64,000 nucleotides of DNA, taken from Mangrovimonas cancribranchiae (lineage in GTDB: Bacteria > Bacteroidota > Bacteroidia > Flavobacteriales > Flavobacteriaceae). Positions 10,401 to 16,802 of this stretch are shown piece by piece. The position numbers and the translations under genes were made by a program. How positions within the stretch are numbered: position 1 is the stretch's first letter; the number at the start of each line of letters is the position of its first letter. Below the pieces are notes generated by a model. It searched no databases. It saw only the letters and a list, made by a program, of their open reading frames with translations, and was not told the origin of the DNA. The stretch covers positions 736,001 to 800,000 of the forward strand of contig NZ_CP136925.1 in assembly GCF_037126245.1 (NCBI RefSeq). Direction: 5' to 3'.

Positions 10401-11968
10401 GCGATGCAGAAGCGGGAGCAAATGCAATAACGACACCAGACGCTTACCAGAGTGCAGCGCAAACTATTTATGTACGAGTAACTAATACTGGTGATCCAGC
10501 AGATCCGGCAGATACAGGAACTGGTTGTTACACAATTGTTACTTTTAATTTAATAGTAAATCCGTTGCCGGAAACAACAACAGTTGAAGATATTATTGCT
10601 TGTGAAGTAAACACAGATGGTTATTATACGTTTGATTTAACTGTTAGAACAGATGATATTTTAAATGGCCAACCAGAACCCGATTATGAAGTGCATTATT
10701 ATGAAACACTAGCTGCAGCTGAATCAGGGACAGGCTGGATAACGAATGATACCGCATATACAAATATAGAAGATCCAGCTAATGCAGGAACACCATTAAA
10801 CCCGCAAGAGATTTACGTGAGTATCACAAACACAATTACGGGATGTAGTGTAGCTACAGTAAGTTTCTTCATTGAAGTGCAAGAAGGCGCTATGGCTAAT
10901 ACAGTGCCAACATTTGAAATGTGCGACGATAATATGGAGTTTGATGGCGATCCATCAAATGATACTGTAGCGTTCGATTTAACAACACAAGATGCAACAG
11001 TATTAGGAACAACACAAAGTCCTACAGACTTTAATGTAACATATTATTTATCTGAGAACGATGCTTTAGATATGGTTAATGCCCTATCAAGTCCATATAC
11101 AAACACCTCAAACCCGCAAACTATATGGGTAAGAGTAGATAATGATATGACAGCAGATAATGATTGTTACGATATCACGTCTTTTGAATTACAAGTCAAC
11201 CCAAAACCATCATTTACCTTAGATGACGAATACACGCTTTGCGTTGACGCTAATGGTACAGAAGTTATAAATACCCCAATATTAGACACAGGATTGAGCG
11301 ACACGCTATATTCGTTTGAATGGACAGAAGCTGGAGACCCAAGTACTGTGTTAGGAACGGGTTCTAGTTACGAACCTATAATAGGAGGTGTTTATACAGT
11401 ATATGTAGAAGATGTTACAACCCAATGTAATAGTGCCGTAACAACAACCGTAATAGAGAGTGGCCCACCAGCATTAACGGCAACAGTAACAACCGAAGCT
11501 TTTGCAGACCCACATGCTGTAGTAGCCACTGTTACTGGAGAAGGTGAGTATGAATTTAGTTTAGACAATGGTCCTTGGGTAAGCAATGGTACAAATACGT
11601 ATACCTTTACCGATGTTGCCTTTGGGGAATATGCCGTAAGAGCACGTGATATTAACGGATGTGGTATAAGCTATGATGATGTATTTGTGGTAGATTACCC
11701 ATTATACTTTACACCGAATGATGACGGATTTAATGACACTTGGCAGATTGTTGGAATTCAAGATCAGTTAGATGCTAAGATTTATATTTTCGACCGTTAT
11801 GGTAAATTATTAAAACAACTTAGTCCATCAGGGCCAGGTTGGGATGGTACCTTTAATGGCGAAGTATTACCATCTAGTGATTACTGGTTTACAATAGAGT
11901 ATAGAGAGCCTGGAGAAATAAACGGCCCCTCAAAAGAGTTTAGAGCTCACTTCTCTTTAAAGAGATAA
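4481..11968 (+). CDS. Giant repeat-rich surface protein with type B T9SS (gliding-motility-associated) C-terminal domain
   Basis: About 2,495 aa. I chose ATG 4481 rather than the in-frame TTG at 4463 because it starts a clean signal peptide (MKKIITLLLLVFSAVSYAQ). Order of parts: an N-terminal globular region (about residues 24-335) containing a FEFCFF...GANGVISFD segment; ten Ig-like repeats of about 89 aa (5486-8156); ten 'CDD..DG..FDL' repeats of about 100 aa (about 8162-11205); a further Ig-like stretch; and a C-terminal sorting domain beginning YFTPNDDGFNDTW (from about 11702). That last domain is the type B T9SS/gliding-motility CTD (TIGR04131 type), so the protein should be exported by the type IX system and attached to or released from the cell surface. 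An adhesin or matrix role is inference. The protein is very acidic, with almost no basic residues in the repeats. It stands alone between folE (divergent) and a terminator. Confidence 0.9.
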   Translation: MKKIITLLLLVFSAVSYAQGPGCPNVQAGGMSTGGDVVLDCGDSCVDLSASFLETGETTSYEVSSIPYNPPTSYQGLSNPIFVGSDDIWSDVVDLPFEFCFFDEQYNQIILGANGVISFDTSFANTGNDWPLNPGDLLPNNTNPTLSEGNIFGAGHDIYPPVSPPEGEIAWEVRGTAPCRTFVISFYHQAQYDCTDLLTTQMMVLYEGTNTIEVYIENKPICNSWNDGLAVIGIQNNAGTVAYTPPGRNTGQWQPPELIPGTGIRVEGWRFTPNGTPNYQLTWYDEGGNPLGNDPAINVCPTTDTFYTAEVEYTNCNGDVFTETDTVNVTFGGTPPSVTLTSNGSVCTGGDAVFTITGTAGDIVDYNINGGATQQITLDASGEGVVTITGITTDQTINLLAVNNPGNGCSATLTDTNTVTITATPTVTLTSNSSTCSGGDAVFTITGTPGDIVDYNLNGGATQQITLDASGEGVVTASGVTTDQTINLLAVNNPTTTCSDTLSDTATVTITANPTITLSTNTDICSGDDAIFTLVGSPGDIVDYSLNGGATQQVTLDASGQGNVTVTGATVDQDIELQAVNNPGTGCNATLTDTAIITVNPNPSVTLTSNNSICSGGDAVFTITGTPGDIVDYNLNGGATQQITLDASGEGVVTASGVTTDQTINLLAVTNPTTTCSDTLSDTAMVTITANPTITLSTNTDICSGDDAIFTLVGSAGDIVDYSLNGGATQQITLDASGQGNVTVTGATVDQDIELQAVNNPGTGCSSVLTDTAVILVNPNPSVTLTSNGSTCSGSDAVFTITGNSGDIVDYTINGGATQQITLDASGQGVVLLSGVTVDQVIVLELVTTPSTSCNTVLTDTETVVIESTPSVGLTTNSDICSGEDAVFTITGSPGDIVDYNLNGGTTQQITLDASGQGVITVPAATSDETINLELVNNPSTGCNGALTDIATVIVNANPTVTLSSNGSICPNNDAEFTITGSPGDIVDYNLNGGATQQVTLDTSGQSIVTVAGATTDQTITLELVVNPTTTCNTILTNTETVTIVTPPTITSLSTNSDICSGDDAVFSITGSPGDIVDYTINGGATEQITLDATTGEGLVTIVGATTDQTITLELVTNPTTTCSTVLANTDIVTVIANPTAMVVSNGDICFNEDASFTITGSPDNIVDYNVNGGATQQVTLDAAGEAIITLPGVTVDQVLTLEQVVNPTTTCTSLLTEEATVVVNPLPTVVDPTPLIVCDDNVSDGMTEMDLTVKDNEISGGNSSYNVTYYNSLAEAEAGTPEVSPSSMAYIGSDGEVVHVRVEDATTGCVDYTTLTLNVVGAPAANTPSDLHYCDPDNDGLGVFDLSAVAAEVTTDPALEVTFHLTEQNAIDDVLPQGNVLSNVMGQIIYVRVDYAGTSTDCPTIVELNLIVDPTPEIEEDLDPIVMCDDDGTADGLTEFDLTIRNVDVLNGLSATDYTVTYYEDPNDAEIGTTAATYIATPAAYTNTTPDMQTIGVRVENNTTGCYTATTLDLIVNPLPVPETTNEALFLTICDDTVDNDGYGIFDLTQQDDIITGGNTNWSVDYYETMADLQAGNTISDYTAYANTSINGLPHNPQTLFVLVTSGTTGCSATSTLTIEVLDVPTPTPSANITPLEECDADNDGYAEFDLQSATVEIDNGEGNDITYHGTYENAEDGVNELPDLYTNNDAGTDVVYVRATDPVTLCYTVVELQLIALPTPEVLTDIASYSECDDDYDGVTAFDLTSMDATIYNGQNPADYTLTYHETLADAEAIPAANPIVEPQLSNYMSSDATIYVRLEGVNGCIATGQFDIIVNLPPTIALQDGLFEICDDSIDNDGYASFDLTTMDGDITGNDSSLVVDYFETMADVQSGNSIPDYTDYTNTSVGGLPHNPQTIFVTVTETSSGNSCYAVTTLTLVVNTLPTPNDNLPDLEACDDNNPGDLEEVFDLTENEPLMLNAFDETVTYHTSMSDAEAGANAITTPDAYQSAAQTIYVRVTNTGDPADPADTGTGCYTIVTFNLIVNPLPETTTVEDIIACEVNTDGYYTFDLTVRTDDILNGQPEPDYEVHYYETLAAAESGTGWITNDTAYTNIEDPANAGTPLNPQEIYVSITNTITGCSVATVSFFIEVQEGAMANTVPTFEMCDDNMEFDGDPSNDTVAFDLTTQDATVLGTTQSPTDFNVTYYLSENDALDMVNALSSPYTNTSNPQTIWVRVDNDMTADNDCYDITSFELQVNPKPSFTLDDEYTLCVDANGTEVINTPILDTGLSDTLYSFEWTEAGDPSTVLGTGSSYEPIIGGVYTVYVEDVTTQCNSAVTTTVIESGPPALTATVTTEAFADPHAVVATVTGEGEYEFSLDNGPWVSNGTNTYTFTDVAFGEYAVRARDINGCGISYDDVFVVDYPLYFTPNDDGFNDTWQIVGIQDQLDAKIYIFDRYGKLLKQLSPSGPGWDGTFNGEVLPSSDYWFTIEYREPGEINGPSKEFRAHFSLKR
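5486..8156 (+). repeat. Ten tandem Ig-like repeats of about 267 bp inside the giant surface gene
   Basis: Each unit runs from a [NT]P[ST][IV]TL start through CSGGDA[VI]FT[IL], GDIVDY.[IL]NGGATQQ[IV]TLDA and a closing C..L[TS][DN]T. Ten copies are countable by eye, all in phase. Units 2-3 and units 4-5 are near-identical at the DNA level with a 534-bp period, indicating a recent duplication or conversion of a two-unit block. Confidence 0.92.
8162..11205 (+). repeat. Ten diverged 'CDD..DG..FDL' repeats inside the giant surface gene
   Basis: The motif C(D/E)x(D/N)xxDGxxxFDL recurs about every 300 bp, for example CDPDNDGLGVFDL, CDADNDGYAEFDL and CDDDYDGVTAFDL. Each copy is followed by a strand-rich segment with V[TD]YYE..A.A and a closing IYVRV or equivalent. 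The copies are far more diverged than the upstream array. The DxDxDG spacing resembles calcium-binding loops; binding is inference. Confidence 0.85.
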
Positions 11969-11990
11969 TTGAGGAAGTGAAAATTCACAT

Positions 11991-12024
11991 AAAAAAGCCT
12001 GAGCAATTTGCTCAGGCTTTTTTT
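11991..12024. terminator. Bidirectional terminator between the giant gene and the FadL-type barrel gene
   Basis: Stem AAAAAGCCTGAGC / GCTCAGGCTTTTT with an AATTT loop, flanked by A and T runs, between convergent genes. Confidence 0.88.
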
Positions 12025-12043
12025 ATTGAAGTTAAAGTTACTG

Positions 12044-13582
12044 TTATAAACTAAATCCAACAGTTAAAATAACATTGTTATTACTGTTATCAATATTAGC
12101 TCTATTAGTTAATCCTACACTATATAATTGATTTTTATAATCTCTTTCAGCATGATCAAATGATAAATCTATGTTGAACTTCCCAAAATTATATCCTAAA
12201 CCAAAAGAATAACCATTTAAGTCTCCAACATAATTACTGTCATTTCTATCCTCTTTATAAGGGCTTTCTTCTAGGCGATAACCAGCTCTTAAACTTACCT
12301 GTTTAATGCGATATTCACCGCCAAATCTATATGTCGATGCTGTTGTTAACCTGTTGCTTATGTCTTGATTTAAGCGTGAAAAATACGTGTCAGAAGTTGG
12401 TCTGTATTTTGTGTTTCCGTAGTCTTTAATAGAATAGTCAAAGCTAATAAGACCATGTTTTCCAAAAATATAAGCAAGACTCCCTGTAAATTTTCCTGGT
12501 GTTTGCAGTTTGTATGATGGATATACATTAATAACTGTGCTTATATAATTAATTTCAGGGTCAGCAATATTAGAATTTATATTTTGACTAAGTTCTTCGT
12601 CAATTCTGTACCATGTAGGCGAATTATAAGCCAAACCAGCTCTAAAGTTTTCTGTTATATTGGCAATAGCTCCTAATTGAAATGAAAATCCAGAACCAGT
12701 TGTAGATAGTCTATTCTCAAAGAAGATATCATTTGCTAGTGAGTTAGGGTCGGAATTAGTTTCATAAAAATGAGTTGTCTTGTCATAATTTATAAAATGG
12801 GAGTTTAAATTAAGTCCTAGGTATAACTTATCTTTAAATTGCGTAGCAAAGTTAAATGCAAACTTACCATTGTAACCTGTAGAGGCGTAAAAGTATTCTT
12901 GATTAAACGCTGTTGCAGGAGCTGTATTTGAAATATAGTCTATATTATTATCGTTTGTATTATTATCCATATTTACAGGATCGATAATCCCAGCCCAATA
13001 GCCTAAAAATACTTGTTGGTAATCGTATGAATAATTAGAGCCTATATCGGCATATGCTTCTTCAATATACTCGCCAGGTAATAATTTAAGAACTCCAAAT
13101 TCAAATTCACCAGCTTCTGTTCTATCTAAAAAATATCGATCTATAGATGTGTTGCTTGTTCCAGCAGCGAGCCATTCATTATCAAAGTCGTTTGTTTTAT
13201 CGTAGGCAACACCTAGCGAAAACTTTTTCCAATTTGAATTTTCATTTCTATTATAAAAAACAAAAGCCGCGCCAGTTTGATTTAAATCAAAATTAGAGTC
13301 TTTAGCGCTACTAGAGCCATTAAAATATCGTGTTTCGTTTTTTGTGTTATTGTTTGCTAGTGATAAAGAAACATGACTAGACGTAAAGACTGCTGATCCA
13401 GCTGGGTTTATGCTTACAGCGCTCATATCACCTCCTAAGGCTCCAAATGCACCGCTTAAAGCGCGAAATCTTGCTGTTCCTTGAATTTCATCTTGCGAGT
13501 ATCTTAAGGCATCTGTTATGTCTTGAGAATGCGAAGTCTGGACAATAAAAAGGCCTAAGGTTAATATTATTAACTTTTTCAT
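12044..13582 (-). CDS. Outer-membrane transport protein, OmpP1/FadL/TodX-like
   Basis: 512 aa. A signal peptide (MKKLIILTLGLFIVQTSHSQ) is followed by DALRYSQDEIQGTARFRALSGAFGALGGD and SINPAGSAVF, the N-terminal hatch-like block seen in FadL/OmpP1-type barrels of Bacteroidota. Alternating aromatic and hydrophilic strands run to a C-terminal strand ending in Leu (ILTVGFSL), as expected of an outer-membrane beta-barrel. The family imports hydrophobic molecules in Proteobacteria, and similar proteins here are sometimes labelled hemin receptors. Substrate cannot be told from sequence. It lies 44 bp downstream of the aromatic lipoprotein gene on the same strand, so co-transcription is possible. Confidence 0.82.
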   Translation of the reverse strand: MKKLIILTLGLFIVQTSHSQDITDALRYSQDEIQGTARFRALSGAFGALGGDMSAVSINPAGSAVFTSSHVSLSLANNNTKNETRYFNGSSSAKDSNFDLNQTGAAFVFYNRNENSNWKKFSLGVAYDKTNDFDNEWLAAGTSNTSIDRYFLDRTEAGEFEFGVLKLLPGEYIEEAYADIGSNYSYDYQQVFLGYWAGIIDPVNMDNNTNDNNIDYISNTAPATAFNQEYFYASTGYNGKFAFNFATQFKDKLYLGLNLNSHFINYDKTTHFYETNSDPNSLANDIFFENRLSTTGSGFSFQLGAIANITENFRAGLAYNSPTWYRIDEELSQNINSNIADPEINYISTVINVYPSYKLQTPGKFTGSLAYIFGKHGLISFDYSIKDYGNTKYRPTSDTYFSRLNQDISNRLTTASTYRFGGEYRIKQVSLRAGYRLEESPYKEDRNDSNYVGDLNGYSFGLGYNFGKFNIDLSFDHAERDYKNQLYSVGLTNRANIDNSNNNVILTVGFSL

Positions 13583-13626
13583 ATCAATATAATTAAGAGT
13601 GTGTTTATTTTTTAGTGGGTTTCCTA

Positions 13627-14568
13627 TTATCTTATTCCGCCGCCTCTTCTAGAACCGCCGCCGCCTCTAGAAAAACTTCTTCCAGATGAACTCCTACTAG
13701 ACCTCATTGTTGGTGAGCTAGTTCTTGTTCTCGTATTTATAGAAGAGTTATTTCTTCTAGGAGTTGTTGTTCTAGTTCTTGTTCTTGGTGTGTTATTAGA
13801 TGTGTTGTTCCTAGTATTTACTCTTGTTCTTGGAGAGGTACTACTATTGTCTCTTGCGCGTGGCGAAGTCGTTCTTGTTCTAGTAGATCTTGTTCTAGAA
13901 TTATTTGTTGCTCTACTTCTGTCTCTAGTTGCTCTAGAGGTGTTGTTTCTAGAGTTTAGTCTGCTATTATAATTTAAATAGCTTCCGCGTCTAGTATTAC
14001 TGTGAGCATAACTTCTTCTATAGTAATTATTGTAGTAATGAGATCCATAGTAAGGGTAAGACCATCCCCAGTTCCAGCCATAATAGCCGCCACCGTAAAA
14101 ATAAGGGTCGTAACCATAATAACCCCAGCCTATATTCCAACCAGGAGAATAATAGCCCCAACCATAGTATCCGCCCCAGTAACTATAGGGTCTATACCAC
14201 CAGCTGTTATACCCCCAAGAGTTATTGTAAACATTTACGGTTACGTTATCATTGTTTTCTTGTCCCCATCCAGCATAACCAGAATTGTAAACTTCTGTAG
14301 AGTCACCTTCTTTATAAGCGTCAATATCTGTAAAATATTCCTCATCTTCAGGAATTTGATAATCTTCAGACTTTTCTTTAAAATAATTTCTGTAGAAATC
14401 ACTGTTAGAATTGCTTTCTTGAGCTTGTACAACTTCTTCTTCGTATTCAATCTTTGGGTTAGGGTTGTAGATTCCATCATTATCGTAAGTTGCATACTGA
14501 GATGATCCACAAGATGACAAGATCAAGAGAAGCGCAAAAGCACCAGTGAAAAGTATTTTCTTTTTCAT
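13627..14568 (-). CDS. Lipoprotein with Tyr/Trp/Gly-rich segment and Arg/Ser/Thr-rich RGG-like tail
   Basis: 313 aa from the ATG at 14568. That start is preferred over 14586 because it gives a lipoprotein signal (MKKKILFTGAFALLLILSSC). After an acidic region of about 85 residues comes a roughly 80-residue stretch dominated by Tyr, Trp and Gly. It then changes abruptly to about 120 residues of Arg, Ser, Thr and Asn with repeated R[TS]RT blocks, ending in SRGGGGSRRGGGIR. I do not recognise a characterised family, and low complexity makes homology hard to judge. The lipobox is followed by GSSQ, without the acidic surface-export signal described in some Bacteroidota, so it may face the periplasm. 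It is divergent from proS and upstream of the FadL-type gene. Function unknown. Confidence 0.75.
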   Translation of the reverse strand: MKKKILFTGAFALLLILSSCGSSQYATYDNDGIYNPNPKIEYEEEVVQAQESNSNSDFYRNYFKEKSEDYQIPEDEEYFTDIDAYKEGDSTEVYNSGYAGWGQENNDNVTVNVYNNSWGYNSWWYRPYSYWGGYYGWGYYSPGWNIGWGYYGYDPYFYGGGYYGWNWGWSYPYYGSHYYNNYYRRSYAHSNTRRGSYLNYNSRLNSRNNTSRATRDRSRATNNSRTRSTRTRTTSPRARDNSSTSPRTRVNTRNNTSNNTPRTRTRTTTPRRNNSSINTRTRTSSPTMRSSRSSSGRSFSRGGGGSRRGGGIR

Positions 14569-14687
14569 GTAGTAATTAAATTGCATATCTCTTGAATTTT
14601 ATTGTTGAACATAACAAAAATAGTTAGTTTTGTGCAACTATTTTCTATATTTAACATAATCACAAACTTTGTGCCAAATCCTTATAT

Positions 14688-16166
14688 ATGAGCAAGAAAC
14701 TTACAAGTAGAGCAGAAGATTATTCTAAATGGTATAATGAGCTTGTTGTAAAAGCAGATTTAGCTGAAAACTCAGCAGTTAGAGGTTGTATGGTAATAAA
14801 ACCTTATGGTTACGCCATTTGGGAAAAAATGCAAGCCGAATTAGATAGAATGTTTAAAGAAACAGGGCATAAAAATGCTTACTTCCCTTTATTTGTTCCC
14901 AAAAGTCTTTTTGAAGCTGAAGAAAAAAATGCCGAAGGTTTTGCTAAAGAATGTGCTGTAGTAACGCATTACAGGTTACAAAACGACCCTGATAATGAAG
15001 GAAAGCTTCGTGTTGATCCAGAGGCGAAACTGGAAGAAGAATTAGTAGTAAGACCTACAAGTGAGGCCATTATTTGGAATACCTATAAAGGATGGATTCA
15101 ATCTTACAGAGACTTGCCAATTTTAGTTAATCAATGGGCAAATGTCGTGCGTTGGGAAATGCGTACACGATTATTTTTAAGAACAGCAGAATTTTTATGG
15201 CAAGAAGGGCATACAGCTCATGAAACAAAAGCAGAAGCTATAAAGGAAGCCGAGTTAATGAATAATATATATGCCAATTTCGCCGAAAACTTTATGGCAA
15301 TACCCGTTGTAAAAGGGGTAAAAACCGAAAGCGAACGTTTCGCAGGTGCTGTAGAAACGTATTGTATCGAGGCATTAATGCAAGATGGTAAGGCGTTACA
15401 AGCAGGAACATCACATTTTCTTGGGCAAAATTTCGCCAAAGCTTTCGATGTTAAGTTTACTTCAAAAGAAGGAAAACAAGATTATGTTTGGGCAACATCT
15501 TGGGGTGTTTCTACTAGATTAATGGGCGCTTTAATAATGACACATAGCGACGATCATGGTTTAGTGTTGCCGCCTAATTTAGCCCCAGATCAAGTAGTTA
15601 TAGTTCCTATATATAGATCCGAAGAGCAATTAGAAGAAATTTCTAAAATCGCTAACTTAATAATGGGCGATTTACGAGCAAAGAATATTTCGGTTAAGTT
15701 TGATGATAGAACAACACATAGGCCAGGAGCTAAGTTTGCACAGCATGAATTACAAGGTGTGCCTTTACGAATAGCTATTGGGCCTAAAGATCTAGAAAAC
15801 GGAACTGTTGAGTTAGCAAGAAGAGACACGTTAACTAAAGAAATTGTACCATTAGACAGCTTAACACCTAAAATTGAAAATCTAATGGAAGAAATACAAA
15901 GTTCATTGTATAAAAAAGCCTTAGATTATAGAAGTACACACACTACAGAAGTAGATACTTTCGACGAGTTTAAAGAGGTTTTAAAGAATAAAGGTGGATT
16001 TATATCGGCACATTGGGACGGTACCGCTGAAACCGAAGAAAAAATAAAAGAACTTACCAAGGCAACTATAAGATGTATACCTTTAGACGCAGGTAATGAA
16101 GAAGGTAAATGTGTTTACACAGGAGTGCCTTCTAAAGGAAGAGTGCTTTTTGCTAAGGCATATTAA
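14688..16166 (+). CDS. proS: Prolyl-tRNA synthetase (archaeal/eukaryotic type)
   Basis: 492 aa, a class II synthetase that charges tRNA-Pro. It lacks the roughly 180-residue INS editing insertion of the bacterial type. The N-terminal [15 protein letters not shown], the VVRPTSEAI motif 2 region, [23 protein letters not shown] and the anticodon-binding segment with [19 protein letters not shown] are those of the eukaryotic/archaeal ProRS class. It ends with the zinc-binding-like C-terminal domain ([15 protein letters not shown]) and a terminal Tyr (FAKAY), characteristic of that class. It is divergent from the aromatic lipoprotein and followed by the tRNA-Glu/rpsT unit. Confidence 0.96.
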   Translation: MSKKLTSRAEDYSKWYNELVVKADLAENSAVRGCMVIKPYGYAIWEKMQAELDRMFKETGHKNAYFPLFVPKSLFEAEEKNAEGFAKECAVVTHYRLQNDPDNEGKLRVDPEAKLEEELVVRPTSEAIIWNTYKGWIQSYRDLPILVNQWANVVRWEMRTRLFLRTAEFLWQEGHTAHETKAEAIKEAELMNNIYANFAENFMAIPVVKGVKTESERFAGAVETYCIEALMQDGKALQAGTSHFLGQNFAKAFDVKFTSKEGKQDYVWATSWGVSTRLMGALIMTHSDDHGLVLPPNLAPDQVVIVPIYRSEEQLEEISKIANLIMGDLRAKNISVKFDDRTTHRPGAKFAQHELQGVPLRIAIGPKDLENGTVELARRDTLTKEIVPLDSLTPKIENLMEEIQSSLYKKALDYRSTHTTEVDTFDEFKEVLKNKGGFISAHWDGTAETEEKIKELTKATIRCIPLDAGNEEGKCVYTGVPSKGRVLFAKAY

Positions 16167-16194
16167 GTTTTTTTGTAAAAAAATAAATTTTGTT

Positions 16195-16225
16195 GTTGCA
16201 GAATATAAAAATAGAATTATATTTG
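16195..16225 (+). promoter_or_regulatory. Bacteroidota-type promoter, upstream copy (TTG...TATATTTG)
   Basis: A TTG near 16195 stands about 20 bp ahead of the -7 box TATATTTG (16218-16225), matching the TTG-N19~21-TAnnTTTG pattern. It is the first of two tandem copies before tRNA-Glu. Confidence 0.6.
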
Positions 16226-16262
16226 CACCCGCAATGGAAACATTGGGGCTTTGAAAAAAGTT

Positions 16263-16292
16263 TTGCAAGTATTAAAAATTAATTTATATTTG
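16263..16292 (+). promoter_or_regulatory. Bacteroidota-type promoter for tRNA-Glu and rpsT
   Basis: TTG (16263-16265), a 19-bp spacer and TATATTTG (16285-16292), about 20 bp before the tRNA. Box and flank (TATATTTGCAC) are identical to the upstream copy and to the tRNA-Arg promoter. Confidence 0.7.
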
Positions 16293-16311
16293 CACTCTCA
16301 AAAACCAAAAT

Positions 16312-16383
16312 GGCCCGTTCGTCTATCGGCTAGGACGCCAGGTTTTCATCCTGGTAAGAGGGGTTCGATTCCCCTACGGGCTA
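16312..16383 (+). tRNA. tRNA-Glu (anticodon TTC)
   Basis: A full cloverleaf can be folded. The acceptor is GGCCCGT/ACGGGCT with discriminator A, and the first pair is G-U. The anticodon stem CCAGG/CCTGG encloses the loop TTTTCAT (anticodon TTC), and the T arm is GGGG-TTCGATT-CCCC. No CCA is encoded. The 72-nt length fits. Confidence 0.96.
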
Positions 16384-16412
16384 CTTATTATAACGAATAG
16401 AAGTAAAAACAA

Positions 16413-16664
16413 ATGGCAAATCATAAGTCAGCGTTAAAAAGAATTAGAAGCAACGAAGCTAAGCGCTTAAGAAATAGATATCAGCATAGAACAACACGTA
16501 ATGCTATTAAGAAATTACGTGATATGACTAGCAAGTCAGATGCTGAAAAATTATTTCCTTCTGTAGTTTCTATGGTAGATAAATTAGCAAAGAATAATAT
16601 TATTCATGCTAATAAAGCAGCAAATTTAAAGTCTAGCTTAGCTAAGCATGTTGCTTCACTATAA
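16413..16664 (+). CDS. rpsT: 30S ribosomal protein S20
   Basis: 83 aa, strongly basic. It begins MANHKSALKRIRSNEAKRLRN, the standard S20 N-terminus, and has the two long helical segments and the closing HANKAANLKSSLAKH block. S20 binds 16S rRNA in the small subunit body. It starts 29 bp after the tRNA-Glu gene with no promoter box in between, so it probably shares the tandem TATATTTG promoters. A hairpin terminator follows. Confidence 0.97.
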   Translation: MANHKSALKRIRSNEAKRLRNRYQHRTTRNAIKKLRDMTSKSDAEKLFPSVVSMVDKLAKNNIIHANKAANLKSSLAKHVASL

Positions 16665-16691
16665 GTAGAGATAAAAGTTATATAATAGTAT

Positions 16692-16721
16692 AAGGCTTCT
16701 CTTTTAGAGAAGCTTTTTTTT
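16692..16721 (+). terminator. Terminator after rpsT
   Basis: Stem GCTTCTCT / AGAGAAGC with a TTT loop, followed by eight T. Confidence 0.85.
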
Positions 16722-16744
16722 ATTTGTTAATCTGATTTGTTCAT

Positions 16745-16780
16745 AAAAAATCCCATTGAATTTTCAATGGGATTTTTTTA
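16745..16780. terminator. Terminator downstream of rho (symmetrical)
   Basis: A long perfect inverted repeat (AAAAAATCCCATTGAA / TTCAATGGGATTTTTT), 23 bp beyond the minus-strand rho stop. T runs on both strands make it bidirectional. Confidence 0.85.
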
Positions 16781-16802
16781 TACTAATTAAACAAAGAGGT
16801 TT

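Noticed and set aside
14002-14505. Long Ile/Val-rich plus-strand frame (167 codons) opposite the aromatic lipoprotein gene
   Set aside because: It mirrors the Tyr/Gly-rich low-complexity stretch; the lipoprotein frame has a signal peptide and lipobox and is the real gene.
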